The notes beneath the pieces are model-generated. The model saw only the letters and a program-made list of their open reading frames with translations. It ran no database searches and was not told where the DNA came from. A program made the translations under genes and the position numbers. Of a stretch of DNA of 64,000 bases, positions 25,174 to 34,971 are shown one piece after another (position 1 is the first letter of the stretch; the number at the start of each line of letters is the position of its first letter). The stretch comes from Pedobacter sp. MC2016-24. Its GTDB lineage: Bacteria > Bacteroidota > Bacteroidia > Sphingobacteriales > Sphingobacteriaceae. The DNA lies in the NCBI RefSeq assembly GCF_015223055.1, contig NZ_JADFBX010000009.1, positions 124,001 to 188,000 of the forward strand, given 5' to 3'.

Positions 25174-25700
25174 ATCAAAAATCTTTTTTTGCTATCTCAG
25201 CCTCGTCAAAGTACTTTGTCGATGTAAGCTTCCCTTTACCAATATGGTCATCCTGTCGCGGCAGGCTTGTAACCTTTAAAGAAATTCATATTTAACCTAA
25301 AAACCTACTACACATTTTTTAAGTTTAAGAACCAATTGGTAATTCCTGCCTCGAGGCTTCCGGCGCTACATTGCAGTAGAGTTGGAAGATTGGGGAAATT
25401 CAAAAGATCGGTGAAAAAAGGATAATAATATAATTTGCAAGTGTTTTGATAAAAACTAAAAGAGGTTGGCAAGTCTTAACTCGCAAGGCTACAGAATAAG
25501 ATGCTCATTAGTTATATTTTATTTATCATTCTTTATTCCTCTCCAGTGCATTGGATTTTGAATTATGATTTCAATAAATAAATTTCTAAAATTGGTTTAG
25601 ATCATTTTTTAAATTGATGAAGGATATGTTTTTTATCGATTTCATCTAATTTAGCACTAACTAAATAGAATTATTAATTGGTCGAAAAAAAATGATTTAA

Positions 25701-25856
25701 AAGCCCGGAAAAATTTGTTGTCATCGCCTTGGAGTTAAGCTAGGTACAATTTTCCCAGGTATGTTTATTCGTCAAGGATGGATACAACGTACAGAACCTG
25801 CAGGGAAACATTATTTTACTACTAAAAAAGGTCAGGGAATAATTTACACTACTTAG
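25701..25856 (+). pseudogene. Relic of an ArsR-like winged-helix regulator C-terminus
   Basis: An uninterrupted 51-codon stretch without a start codon, bounded by TAA (25698) and TAG (25854). It reads ICCHRLGVKLGTIF, then FIRQGWIQRTEPAGKHYF, and TTKKG. The C-x-H-LG-x-LG pattern followed by a GW-I...F-T-x-KG segment is that of C-terminal halves of some ArsR-family regulators. The N-terminal half is missing. I see this as a decayed gene. Confidence 0.4.
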
Positions 25857-26019
25857 CCTTGACCTGTCACAAATAAAGTCAGAAGTATTATGAGTTTTAT
25901 AAAATATTATGGCAACTTTTTTTGCGTATTCCTAATTTTAATTTTGTAAAAGAATTTAACCAGAATCAACTTGGTATGGAAATAAATTTTGACTTCTTCG
26001 AAAAAGTATTTTGATTTCA
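25857..26019. other. Non-coding stretch between two gene relics
   Basis: AT-rich sequence with no credible reading frame. The wider gap 25174-26353 holds only the two relics annotated on either side, plus the palindrome at 26285. Confidence 0.5.
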
Positions 26020-26240
26020 AAGATGTAGATGTTAAAGCGGCAATTATTATGCGTAAATAAGATCATGTACAGCTTGCGATATGGCTGACGGTTGATGATG
26101 TGCAGAAAGCTTAGGACGACTCGAATATTAAAGGAATTGAGTTCTTAAGCAAGTCAGTTGAAATCATGAAAGGTTTTTCGGTAGAATTTACTGAGCCATT
26201 TCGGTAACAAAATTGTACTTAATGACTATTCATAAATGCC
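26020..26240 (+). pseudogene. Relic of a VOC/glyoxalase-fold protein
   Basis: In one frame it reads DHVQLAIWLTVDDVQKA, stop, DDSNIKGIEFLSKSVEIM, KGFSVEFTEPF, then a +1 shift gives GNKIVLND. The VDDVxKA...GIEFLS...GFxVxFxxPxGNxI progression is the C-terminal half of VOC (glyoxalase/bleomycin-resistance) proteins. At least two stops (26049-26060 region and 26112) and one frameshift near 26200 disrupt it. Confidence 0.5.
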
Positions 26241-26284
26241 AGATTTGATTTTAAAAAGATAATGTACCCTTTTTTTATCTCATA

Positions 26285-26317
26285 GTGTTCAAATATGTTT
26301 TAAACATATTTGAACAC
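26285..26317. repeat. Perfect 33-nt palindrome (16-bp arms)
   Basis: GTGTTCAAATATGTTT (26285-26300), one central T, then its exact reverse complement (26302-26317). It lies 36 nt beyond the stop of the leftward TlpA gene. It is most simply a terminator hairpin, with only CCTTTT as tail on + and no T-run on the minus strand. An AT-rich operator is an alternative. Confidence 0.6.
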
Positions 26318-26353
26318 CTTTTATAAAGTTTAGCCAAAGTATGGTATCTAATC

Positions 26354-27403
26354 TTACTGTTTTTTATTTTTGTATTTAGCTAAAATACCTTCTAGGTAGG
26401 TAGTTGTAACTGCCGATACCTTGTTTTTCTTTGCCTCGGAAAGAGATTTATTTGCATATAATACTGCCTGTCTTAAATCTCCCGCATTATAAAAACAACG
26501 TCCGGTAAGGTCATAAATGATGAGGAAATTTTCATCAGCAGGAGCTTTCTCACTAACTTTAATTAATACTTCTGCTCCGTAAACATAACTAGATTTAGAA
26601 CGCTCCTTTGATTGTGCGATTAAACTTCCCAGGTTGGAGATGAACTGGTAATTATAATGATTTTCCATGCATCTTTTTTTGCTTAGCTCGATAGCCTTAT
26701 TTTGGTCCAAATAAAGTAGTGACTCAATCTGAGTATAAACAAGATCATTTTTTTCTGATTCGTTATTGGTGACTATAGAATGACTTTTTTGGTATGCTTC
26801 AGCATATTTTCCATTCCGATTATCATTGATCACGTCCTGAATGCTTAGACTTTGCTTTTCTTGCGATTTTATATCTTGGATGCATGCTTTTATCTCTTCA
26901 TGATTGAAACAATAGCCTGCAACAAAACCACCTCTATCTATAACCATCGTTGTCGGAAAACCATTTATGCCGTAAAGGGTTCTGAAATCCGACGTGGAAG
27001 GCTTCAGTCCGGTAGGATCGAAAAGAAATTTAAAATCAAACTTATTGGCATTATCTTTTACAAACCTTGTGAAATTTTCTTTTTTATCAGCACTGCAAAT
27101 GGCCAGCATAACGACATCATCTTTGTTTTCTTTATAAAGTGAATTTATCATAGGCATTCCAGCAATACATGGTGAGCACCATGTTGCCCAGACATCAAGC
27201 ACAATTATTTTGCCCTTATAGTCCGCTAGGTTTATTTTTTTATCTTGCCCATCCTGAAATGAAACGTTGGGAGCAATTTGCCCTATTTTTATATTTCTTG
27301 TATCTACTAATGGAAAATTCGATTTTTTTTGTGCTGTTGCAATCGAATAGCCTGAAACAATAAGTATTAAAAGTAATAATGTGATTTTTTTTATTTTTTT
27401 CAT
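26354..27403 (-). CDS. TlpA-like thioredoxin-fold protein (periplasmic)
   Basis: A 349-residue protein with a signal peptide (to IATAQ, residue 25). An AhpC/TSA-type thioredoxin domain spans about 40-185, with IGQIAPNVSFQDG, then the active-site WATWCSPC near 73-80 and a conserved cis-Pro at GFPTTMV near 153. The C-terminal 150 residues are helical, TPR-like repeats. The CxxC suggests a thiol reductase or oxidoreductase. It closes the minus-strand ECF/SusCD operon. Its partner is unknown. Confidence 0.8.
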   Translation of the reverse strand: MKKIKKITLLLLILIVSGYSIATAQKKSNFPLVDTRNIKIGQIAPNVSFQDGQDKKINLADYKGKIIVLDVWATWCSPCIAGMPMINSLYKENKDDVVMLAICSADKKENFTRFVKDNANKFDFKFLFDPTGLKPSTSDFRTLYGINGFPTTMVIDRGGFVAGYCFNHEEIKACIQDIKSQEKQSLSIQDVINDNRNGKYAEAYQKSHSIVTNNESEKNDLVYTQIESLLYLDQNKAIELSKKRCMENHYNYQFISNLGSLIAQSKERSKSSYVYGAEVLIKVSEKAPADENFLIIYDLTGRCFYNAGDLRQAVLYANKSLSEAKKNKVSAVTTTYLEGILAKYKNKKQ

Positions 27404-27468
27404 GGATATTTGATTTTTTTAGTTGACTTTTTGTAGTTTTTTAAATGTAGAACGAGTTATTGCAAACC

Positions 27469-28941
27469 TTAATTGTGGTCTATTTCAGTTGCTGTTAGCT
27501 CACTAATTTTTCTGTCAAGAAGTTCTCCAAATAAATTTTTAGACACGACCTTGCCTTCTTTGTCAATAAGAAGATTTGCGGGGATGCCAAGGATGTCGTA
27601 TAATTTAGCGGCTTCGTTTTTTTGTTTCAAATCACATAATTGTGTCCAGGGTAGGTTATCCTGATGGACGGCTCTTAACCAGTTGTTTTTATTTGTGTCC
27701 AAAGAGATACTTAAAATTGTAAATCCCTTGTCTTTGTACTTATGATACACCTTCAGCATGTTAGGGTTTTCTTCACGACAGGGTTTACACCAACTTGCCC
27801 AGAAATCAATTAAAATATACTTTCCCCGGTAAGATGACAATGAGATCAGACGTCCGATACTGTCCGGTTGGCTGAAATTTGGTGCAATTTGTCCTATTGC
27901 AGTTTTTAAGGCAATAGATAACCTTGATTTAAATTCAAGTCCCGGGCTGCTGTTTTTTATGCTGTCTGAAAGTAACTTATAGACAAAGCTCGCCTGCTCT
28001 GGATCGTCAAAATTATCACCACTGATCCTCTGTAATAACTTCATTGCTATTGGTGACGATGGATTTTTTTTAATGTAAGCGATGTATACTTCAGTGTACA
28101 TCTTAATCTGAGTCGTCTTGAGTTGTATTTCAATATCGCTTTTTCTTACAGGGTCACTCTGCATTACCGCTGCTGTATGCAGCCTAACCAGGCTATCTAG
28201 CTTCTTTCTGTATTTGATTGAACGTTGATCGACTTTTGCATATTCAATTTTTTTAAACAAATCCTGTCCTGCACTTGAAGCTTTAAGTGTACTTGACAAT
28301 TTCTCGAAAAGAGGGAGAGCCTTATAAATATTTGTTTGACCGTTATATAGGAGATAAGCATTTTTGATACTGAGAGGGACGTTATCATAATTGACCGTAC
28401 CCGTAGTGTCACTTTTTCTCTTCTGAACATATTTTTTTAGCGCATATACAGCGATCCGGGAAGATGGGTTTTTTCTTACAAATTCTCCATTAAGTTCATT
28501 AACTACACTATCTGGATAACCGGATAATGTCTTCTGGGTGATCATAGAATTCAGCGATTCGTAATCTTTTTGAGCAGCCGATCCGCTTACCTTTAAATTG
28601 CTGAACTTATCTTTATGAATGATGCGGAAGTTCCCCTTCTCTAGAAAGATGAACAAAACTTCATTTGCATCATCTGGTTTTGCTTTTATTCCTGTGTATA
28701 TTGGTAAGATGTTAAATTGGGTAGGCCCATTTAGTTTCCCCCTAATGGTATAGCTTCCGTTAACAACAGCAACCTTATAAAAGGTATTGTTATCTTCCAT
28801 ATCCTTCAGGTAGACCGCAGATGGTTTGTTTTTTAAGGTGTTTAAAGAGCCTTGTAATACAAAATCTTGTTGTGCAATAGTGATGGCCGGGAAGGCCATC
28901 ACTAGTAGATAAATTAAGCTTTTAAGTTTCATGTTTTTCAT
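27469..28941 (-). CDS. TlpA-type protein with N-terminal DUF4369 domain
   Basis: A 490-residue secreted protein with a signal peptide ending near TIAQ. The N-terminal half has a beta-sandwich of DUF4369 type (FVLQGSLNTLKNKPSAVYL onwards), then a helical spacer (about 130-330). The C-terminal thioredoxin domain contains IGQIAPNFSQPDS and FWASWCKPCREENPNML (active site WCKPC near 385). Such proteins are common behind SusCD pairs in Bacteroidota and may handle disulfides of imported peptides. The start overlaps the susD stop by 4 nt (ATGA), implying translational coupling. Confidence 0.8.
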   Translation of the reverse strand: MKNMKLKSLIYLLVMAFPAITIAQQDFVLQGSLNTLKNKPSAVYLKDMEDNNTFYKVAVVNGSYTIRGKLNGPTQFNILPIYTGIKAKPDDANEVLFIFLEKGNFRIIHKDKFSNLKVSGSAAQKDYESLNSMITQKTLSGYPDSVVNELNGEFVRKNPSSRIAVYALKKYVQKRKSDTTGTVNYDNVPLSIKNAYLLYNGQTNIYKALPLFEKLSSTLKASSAGQDLFKKIEYAKVDQRSIKYRKKLDSLVRLHTAAVMQSDPVRKSDIEIQLKTTQIKMYTEVYIAYIKKNPSSPIAMKLLQRISGDNFDDPEQASFVYKLLSDSIKNSSPGLEFKSRLSIALKTAIGQIAPNFSQPDSIGRLISLSSYRGKYILIDFWASWCKPCREENPNMLKVYHKYKDKGFTILSISLDTNKNNWLRAVHQDNLPWTQLCDLKQKNEAAKLYDILGIPANLLIDKEGKVVSKNLFGELLDRKISELTATEIDHN

Positions 28942-30347
28942 TGGTATCCTAAATTTTGTCCAAGATTTGTATTCAACTTGATGTCAGCGGCTGGAATCGG
29001 ATACAGTTGGTCATTTGATTGCCAGTTGCTGCCCTTTAGACTTCCTAGGATATCGTCAGCTCTTGTCTTATCGCTACTGGTTAAGCTAAGAGTTCTTTTC
29101 AAATCAAGCCAGCGATGGCCCCATTCTCCAAAAAGTTCAACTCTTCTTTCTTTTTCTACAGCTGCCAGGCACTGGTTCATGTTCATCCCTGCCGAAATTA
29201 AACCGGAAAGGCCGGCTCTGATACGCACAACATTCAAATCGCTGACTGCTCCGTCAATGTTATTCTGATGAGCTCTGGCTTCTGCTCTGATCAAATATTG
29301 TTCTGCCAGGCGCAATGGTGTGTGGTACTCCATGGGAGTAGTTTGTGTATAGGAGTTCGACTGATATTTAAAGGGGTAATAATATGTCTTACCACCTATA
29401 ACAGTCTGTGACAGCCATGTGGTTTTTCTGAGATCTGAGTTCTCAAAAGCACTGAAGAGTTGATCTGATACGAAATAATACAGTTGACCAAATGAGTATA
29501 TTAGGATGAGCTCCTGTGGATTTTTGTAATAGGATACAGGTTCAATTTGCCATATCGATTCTTTACTATTTATTAGAAAAACACTGTTTAGCGTTTCTAA
29601 TGGTTTATTGTATAGCTGTGAGTTACTGATTACCAGCGTTGCTTTGGTCTCAGCATCTGTCCAATTTTGTTGATACAAATTTACCCTTGCCATCAGCGCT
29701 GAGGCCGCCCATTTGTTCGCTCTTTTATTTCCGGATGAATAGCTTGGAGGTAGCAAACTTTGTGCGTCAGTTAAATCTTGTATAATTTGTTGATAAACTG
29801 CTGCCTGTGCAGTCCTTCCAATTGTAGCGTATTGTTGCCAATTGTTAACAGTAAGCATAGGTACTTCTCCAAAAAGGTTCGTTAAGTAGAAATAAGCGTA
29901 AGCCCTTAGGAATTTAGACTCACCGAGGAATTGGTTTTTGCTGGACGGAGTCAAGCTTGTTGAAGCCGATAATCCGTCAATACAGGCATTTGCTGCGGCA
30001 ACTACACTATAGGCGGAATTCCAAATTGATTGTGTATATGTATTATCCGTTGCTATGTTGTTATTCATCAACTGCGTATATGCGTCAGTAGGGTTGTATC
30101 TGTTAAGCTCATCGGCGCTTAAGCCTGCATATGCAGACAGATTCCCGGTCAATAGAGATCCTGAATTTAACGAGGAATAGATACCTAGTACTGCTGAGTT
30201 AGCACTTGCATCATCTTTGTAAACGAGGCTGGATTCGACTTTGTTTATTGGTCCGGGTATTTCCGTGAATTTGTTACATCCGGTGTTAAAAAAGATAAAT
30301 ATAGCACTTAACACCAAGACCATCAGGTGTGATTTTTTAGATTTCAT
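28938..30347 (-). CDS. susD: SusD/RagB-family lipoprotein (locus 2)
   Basis: A 469-residue lipoprotein; the lipobox FNTGC lies near residues 20-24. Family features include NACIDGLSAS near 110, LGESKFLRAYAYFYLTNLFGEVPML near 140, YLIRAEARAHQNN near 355, ERRVELFGEWGHRWLDLKR near 405 and LYPIPAADIKLNTNLGQN at the C-terminus. It lies 10 nt downstream of an STN-type SusC. Followed by two TlpA-type proteins, this locus may take up peptides or metal-binding ligands rather than glycans; no glycosidase is nearby. Confidence 0.9.
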   Translation of the reverse strand: MKSKKSHLMVLVLSAIFIFFNTGCNKFTEIPGPINKVESSLVYKDDASANSAVLGIYSSLNSGSLLTGNLSAYAGLSADELNRYNPTDAYTQLMNNNIATDNTYTQSIWNSAYSVVAAANACIDGLSASTSLTPSSKNQFLGESKFLRAYAYFYLTNLFGEVPMLTVNNWQQYATIGRTAQAAVYQQIIQDLTDAQSLLPPSYSSGNKRANKWAASALMARVNLYQQNWTDAETKATLVISNSQLYNKPLETLNSVFLINSKESIWQIEPVSYYKNPQELILIYSFGQLYYFVSDQLFSAFENSDLRKTTWLSQTVIGGKTYYYPFKYQSNSYTQTTPMEYHTPLRLAEQYLIRAEARAHQNNIDGAVSDLNVVRIRAGLSGLISAGMNMNQCLAAVEKERRVELFGEWGHRWLDLKRTLSLTSSDKTRADDILGSLKGSNWQSNDQLYPIPAADIKLNTNLGQNLGYQ

Positions 30348-30357
30348 ATAAATTTTT

Positions 30358-33300
30358 TTATAAGTTTAATTGAAAACCTGCGGTGTAAATACTTGGTGCA
30401 GGAAAATTATTATTAGATAGGTATGGATTTGTAGGATCGTAGCCTTTAAATGGCGAAACTGTAAATAGGTTTTGGCAATTGATGTATATGCGCATTCCTT
30501 TAAGATGAGTTTTTTCCAACAACTGTTTTTTTAAGGCATAGGACAGCGACACATTCTGGAGTCTTATATAGGAGGCATCATTAATCTGTGCATCAGATTG
30601 CTGATAGTTAAATACGTCAGCACCAGAGGATGTAGTGAATTTGCGTACATTGGTAATGTCTCCTGCTTTTTGCCACCTACTCAAAACTGTTACGGGTTGG
30701 TTTCTTGCATCTCCGGCTAATCCATTAGTAAGTGAATAGGTGCCTTTTTGTTTCGCATAAGAGAATATCATACTCAGGTGCCAGTTTTTAAGGGTTAGAT
30801 TCTGTGTCATTCCTCCCGAAAATTTAGGGGTTAGATCCAGATTATACTGGTCATCTATATTCAGAATGCCATCTCCTGTTTTGTCTTCAAATGTATACAA
30901 GCCTGTTTTAGCATCTACACCAGTATAATGGTAAACCTTTTTAATGTTTAGTGGAAGGCCGACAACATATTGACTGTTGTAAGAGGTGAGCGCTATGCCT
31001 GGGAAGGACAAAAGTTTATTTTTGTTTATTCCCATATTTATGTTCATAACCCATTGAAAATCTTTCTTTTTAAGAATGTTTGTTTGCAAAGTAAATTCCC
31101 ATCCTTTATTTTCAATAACTGCAGGTAAGTTTTGTATAATCGGGAAAAGTCCAATATAGCCTGGGAATGGATAACTAACCAGCTGGTTACCACCTCGCTC
31201 TTCATACCAGTCGACCGTTAGAAATAGTCGGTCCTTAAATAAACCTAATTCTACTCCAGCAGCAGATTTTTTGTTTATCTGCCATTTGAAACCTGGATTG
31301 TAGGCTTGATTTTGCGAAAGCGTAGTTGTATTGTCGTAGATACTTGATGTTGAGTATAAAGAAAGGTATTGATAATCGTTGGAAGTAGGGCTACCAGTAG
31401 ATCCATAACTAGCTCTTAATTTACCAAAACTTATAAATGGCATCGTATTTTTAATAAAGTTCTCTTCAGAAAACAGCCATGCTGCACCCAATGATCCGAA
31501 ATTTCCCCATTGGTCTCCGGCGGCGAAACGGGATGATGCATCCCTACGTCCTGCAATGTTCAGTACGTATTTTCTGTTCCAGTTGTAGTTAATCCTGGCG
31601 AAATATCCTTGAAAACGATATTGAGAATAATTTGTAGTCGTGAACAGGGAACTTGCTGCACCCTGATTTTCCAAAAGGTTTTCATTGACGTAGCCAGATC
31701 CTGTAAGTGATGAGCCGTTTACGGTGCTCTCTGTAAGGGTTCCTCCGGCCGTAACTTCCATCTCTCCTTTTGCTATGCTACGTCTGTATTCCAGCCTTGG
31801 CTCGATGATCCAGTTTTTTACGGTGTTGTTGCCATACTGAGCCTGAGAGGCTGTTGCCGGTGCCCCAGAATATTGTGTAGAACCTGGGTATGCGCCAAAT
31901 TGTGTCATAGCGGTATTGGAATAACCCATACTTGCTGTCGCATTTAGTCCTTTTATAATATTATAATTCAGTACAACGTTTGAAGAGAAGTTGTTGGTAT
32001 TGGCATTATATTTTTGAAATAGTGTGGTGAAACTATAAGGAAAACTAGATCCCCATTGACTAAAGTTAAGCTTACCATTTGAGTCCAAAATATCCGGACC
32101 ATTTGGCGGTAGATAGTATTGGTAAAAGCTTCCTGAAGGAGTTGTTTCGTTCGTGTTAGAATAATTGAGTATGATGTTTGAGGTAAATCTTTTGTCCGCA
32201 GAGCTGTGATTCAGGGCAAGAGAGCCGGAGATCCTTTGGCTGTTATAGTTGTTAGGCATTCCCGATGGAACTGGAATTCCATCACGGTGGTAAGCTCCAT
32301 TGAAGCGGAAATTGGTTAGCGCATTTCCGCCCTGATAACCGATTTCAGCATCTGAACTTACCGATCTTGCACCAAGCACTTTCTGCCAGTTTACATTGCG
32401 TGTAGTATCATAATTAAATAGGTCAGGGGCATTAGATGCTGAGGGGGGGATGCCACTATTTTTGAACGCCTCTCTGCGCATTTCCATATATTGTTTTGTA
32501 CTGAGCAGCTCAATTGTCTTTGGACGCGCGGTTATGCCTGTGTATGCATTAATAGTTAGACCGCTCTGAGAAGATTTCCCTTTCTTTGTTGTAATCAGGA
32601 TAACTCCATTTCCGCCTCTTGATCCATAAATTGCCGTACCGTCTGCATCTTTTAGCACGTCAATGCTTTGAATATCATTTGGATTGATACCAAAAAATGG
32701 ATTTTGTCCACTATTTGCACCGAAAATATTATTTTGATTCAATCCAACACGATTGATGTCACCATAGCTGGTAGGAAGTGGAACACCGTCTACAATCACC
32801 AAAGGATTACTAGGGGTTGTAGAACTTCCGAAAAAGTCTTTTTTACCCCGTATGTTGATATCAAACCTGCCACTTGCATATCCGTTATTCTGAACTACTG
32901 ATAGTCCAGGTACTAAGCCCTGCAGTGCTTGGATCACATTTGTAACCGGTTGCTGCGCGATTTGCTCCGCGGAAACACTTGTCATTTGTCCAGTATTGAA
33001 ACGTTTGGTTGTAGTTCCGTATCCAATAATTACAGTTTCATCTAGCTTTGTGATGTCTTGTTCCAGTTGAACGTTTAAAATGTTTCTACCATTTATGGCA
33101 ATTTCTTTTGTTTTGTAGCCGACAGAGAAGAAAGTTATTTTATTATTGGGTTCTGTTACAAGTTCGTATGTTCCTTCACTGGTTGTTATTGTCGCCTGTT
33201 TTGTTCCCTTAACCATAACGGTTACACCAGGCATGCCTTGTCCATTTTGATCTGTTACTTTCCCCCTGACTGAGATAAGTTGCTGATTTTGTTTTGTACG

Positions 33301-33660
33301 CGCAATAACGATTAGATTGTCATCAACAACTTTGAAAGAGAACCCGGTATTTCTCAGTATTTCGTCTAAAACTACTGATATTTTAGTTTCCTTGAACTGT
33401 GCATCTACTAGCATCGAAGCAGGAAATATATTTGGACTGTAAACAAATTTATAAGGTGATTTGTGTTCTATCTGTGCAAGCACGCGGCTTAATGGGAACT
33501 TTTTTACACTCACGTCAATTCGTTCATCCTGGGAATAAACTTTCGCCGAAAGCTGCATACATGTGATAACTAAAATCGCGAATGATAGCTTCATTATGAA
33601 TAATGTGTTACTTAGGGCCGCAAGACAAAGTCGTACGCACCGTTTGGTTTTTTTTTGCAT
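30358..33660 (-). CDS. susC: STN-domain SusC-family TonB-dependent transporter (locus 2)
   Basis: A 1100-residue outer-membrane protein. After a leader and signal segment (to KVYSQ) an STN signalling domain occupies about 45-115 (RIDVSVKKFPLSRVLAQIEHKS and following). Then follow a carboxypeptidase-regulatory-like domain (SVRGKVTDQNGQGMPGVTVM near 129), the plug (IVDGVPLPTSYGD, DGTAIYGSRGGNGVILITTKKG) and a long barrel. The STN domain should contact the FecR-type anti-sigma factor encoded just upstream. The imported ligand is unknown. Start codon ATG at 33660. Confidence 0.92.
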   Translation of the reverse strand: MQKKTKRCVRLCLAALSNTLFIMKLSFAILVITCMQLSAKVYSQDERIDVSVKKFPLSRVLAQIEHKSPYKFVYSPNIFPASMLVDAQFKETKISVVLDEILRNTGFSFKVVDDNLIVIARTKQNQQLISVRGKVTDQNGQGMPGVTVMVKGTKQATITTSEGTYELVTEPNNKITFFSVGYKTKEIAINGRNILNVQLEQDITKLDETVIIGYGTTTKRFNTGQMTSVSAEQIAQQPVTNVIQALQGLVPGLSVVQNNGYASGRFDINIRGKKDFFGSSTTPSNPLVIVDGVPLPTSYGDINRVGLNQNNIFGANSGQNPFFGINPNDIQSIDVLKDADGTAIYGSRGGNGVILITTKKGKSSQSGLTINAYTGITARPKTIELLSTKQYMEMRREAFKNSGIPPSASNAPDLFNYDTTRNVNWQKVLGARSVSSDAEIGYQGGNALTNFRFNGAYHRDGIPVPSGMPNNYNSQRISGSLALNHSSADKRFTSNIILNYSNTNETTPSGSFYQYYLPPNGPDILDSNGKLNFSQWGSSFPYSFTTLFQKYNANTNNFSSNVVLNYNIIKGLNATASMGYSNTAMTQFGAYPGSTQYSGAPATASQAQYGNNTVKNWIIEPRLEYRRSIAKGEMEVTAGGTLTESTVNGSSLTGSGYVNENLLENQGAASSLFTTTNYSQYRFQGYFARINYNWNRKYVLNIAGRRDASSRFAAGDQWGNFGSLGAAWLFSEENFIKNTMPFISFGKLRASYGSTGSPTSNDYQYLSLYSTSSIYDNTTTLSQNQAYNPGFKWQINKKSAAGVELGLFKDRLFLTVDWYEERGGNQLVSYPFPGYIGLFPIIQNLPAVIENKGWEFTLQTNILKKKDFQWVMNINMGINKNKLLSFPGIALTSYNSQYVVGLPLNIKKVYHYTGVDAKTGLYTFEDKTGDGILNIDDQYNLDLTPKFSGGMTQNLTLKNWHLSMIFSYAKQKGTYSLTNGLAGDARNQPVTVLSRWQKAGDITNVRKFTTSSGADVFNYQQSDAQINDASYIRLQNVSLSYALKKQLLEKTHLKGMRIYINCQNLFTVSPFKGYDPTNPYLSNNNFPAPSIYTAGFQLNL

Positions 33661-33689
33661 ATTTACAAAGGGTTTAATAAGTTGATATT

Positions 33690-33722
33690 AAGCAGGCAGC
33701 AACGCCAATTGAACACCTGCTT
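33690..33722 (-). other. Weak hairpin between fecR-like gene and susC
   Basis: AAGCAGG (33690-33696) and CCTGCTT (33716-33722) are inverted over a 19-nt loop. The element lies in the 118-nt gap upstream of susC and could reduce read-through or shape the leader. Evidence is weak. Confidence 0.3.
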
Positions 33723-33778
33723 GATTGGATTAAATCTGATAGGGGGAGTACACTGTATTCCTCCTTTCTTTGTTCGGG

Positions 33779-34858
33779 TTAGTAAATTATAATCGAGTTT
33801 CCCTCCTTTCTGTAGTTAAAATCATTGGACAATTTTAGTATATTTAATACTTCAATAAGATTTTGATTGTTAAATGTGCCAACAAATCGGTAGGTCTTTA
33901 TTGCGTTATTTTCAAAGATGATTTTAACACCATACCATCTTTCCAAACGTTTTGATATGCTGTCAAAGTTTTCGTCGTTGAAAGTCAATCTACTGCTGAC
34001 CCAGTCTATTTCTGTTATGGTTTTCACCAAAGGATTTTCTGTCGTGGTGGTTATTTTATATGCTTCGGGCGTGTTTGTCTTTGAGTTCTTGTGTTCATTC
34101 GCTGATGTGGTAGATTGATTATCTACTAGTATTTTTTCTTTTGGTTTCAATATGACTCTCGCTGAAGGGCTGTTTATTACTTTGAGTTCGATTGAGCCTT
34201 CGATAAGTGATGCTTCAGTATATTTATCGTTAGGATATGCTTTTACGTTGAAAATTGTGCCCAAATCTTTGATTTCTAGCATTTTTGTGTGCACCCTGAA
34301 AACTTTGTATTTGTCGTGAACGACCTCGAAATATGCTTCGCCACTAAGTTTTACTATTCTATCTTTTTGATTGAAACTTTTTTGATAACTAAGTTCACTA
34401 TCATTATTCAGTATTACAATAGTACCGTCGGGTAGTGTAAAAGTTCTTTTTTCTCCTGCTTTATTGCTAAGTACAGTTAGATTCTGGTTCTGTAGTTTGC
34501 CAGGTAAATAAAAGCAGTATAACAAACCTGCAAATAAAATAATCATAACCACAGCGGCAGAAGCTATAGTGGATTTCGATTTGCTTAACTGAAGCGAAAA
34601 CCAATTTTTTTGTCGATGGTTATGGTTCGCTAGTTTTAACGAAAAAGTATCGTAATGTATTTTATAGGATCTTGAGGTAAGATTTCCATTAAGCAAAAAG
34701 TACATGTCTCGCGCTTTGTCCGCGACCACTTTTTTTTCAGGGTTTTCATTTAACCAATTCCTCCAAAATTTAGTACTCTCTGGATTTGAGCCAAGACAAT
34801 ATTGCTGAAATGTATCATCAATTAAAAAATCTTCAATTTCAAAATCCAAATATTCCAT
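33779..34858 (-). CDS. fecR: FecR-family anti-sigma factor (locus 2)
   Basis: A 359-residue inner-membrane protein. A cytoplasmic N-terminal region of about 90 residues is followed by one transmembrane helix (ASAAVVMIILFAGLLYCFYL, near 95-115). The periplasmic FecR domain follows: KRTFTLPDGTIVILNNDSELSYQKSF near 138 and GEAYFEVVHDKYKVFRVHT near 174. A DUF4974-like C-terminal domain (INxFDSISKRLERWYGV type) ends the protein. It should hold the ECF sigma factor encoded just upstream until the SusC protein is loaded. The gene lies 113 nt downstream of the sigma gene. Confidence 0.9.
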   Translation of the reverse strand: MEYLDFEIEDFLIDDTFQQYCLGSNPESTKFWRNWLNENPEKKVVADKARDMYFLLNGNLTSRSYKIHYDTFSLKLANHNHRQKNWFSLQLSKSKSTIASAAVVMIILFAGLLYCFYLPGKLQNQNLTVLSNKAGEKRTFTLPDGTIVILNNDSELSYQKSFNQKDRIVKLSGEAYFEVVHDKYKVFRVHTKMLEIKDLGTIFNVKAYPNDKYTEASLIEGSIELKVINSPSARVILKPKEKILVDNQSTTSANEHKNSKTNTPEAYKITTTTENPLVKTITEIDWVSSRLTFNDENFDSISKRLERWYGVKIIFENNAIKTYRFVGTFNNQNLIEVLNILKLSNDFNYRKEGNSIIIY

Positions 34859-34971
34859 ACCTTGTTTTTTGTTAAGAGGAAATAGAATGTCGGATTTACT
34901 ATGAGAATTTTGTTTTTTTTAAAAAAAATCTTATAAATACAGAAAAATGAGACTTTTTATGAGATTGAGGC

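Noticed and set aside
25091-25279. Plus-strand frame of 62 codons after the heparinase-like gene
   Set aside because: It overlaps the intrinsic terminator and has no similarity or composition of a real protein.
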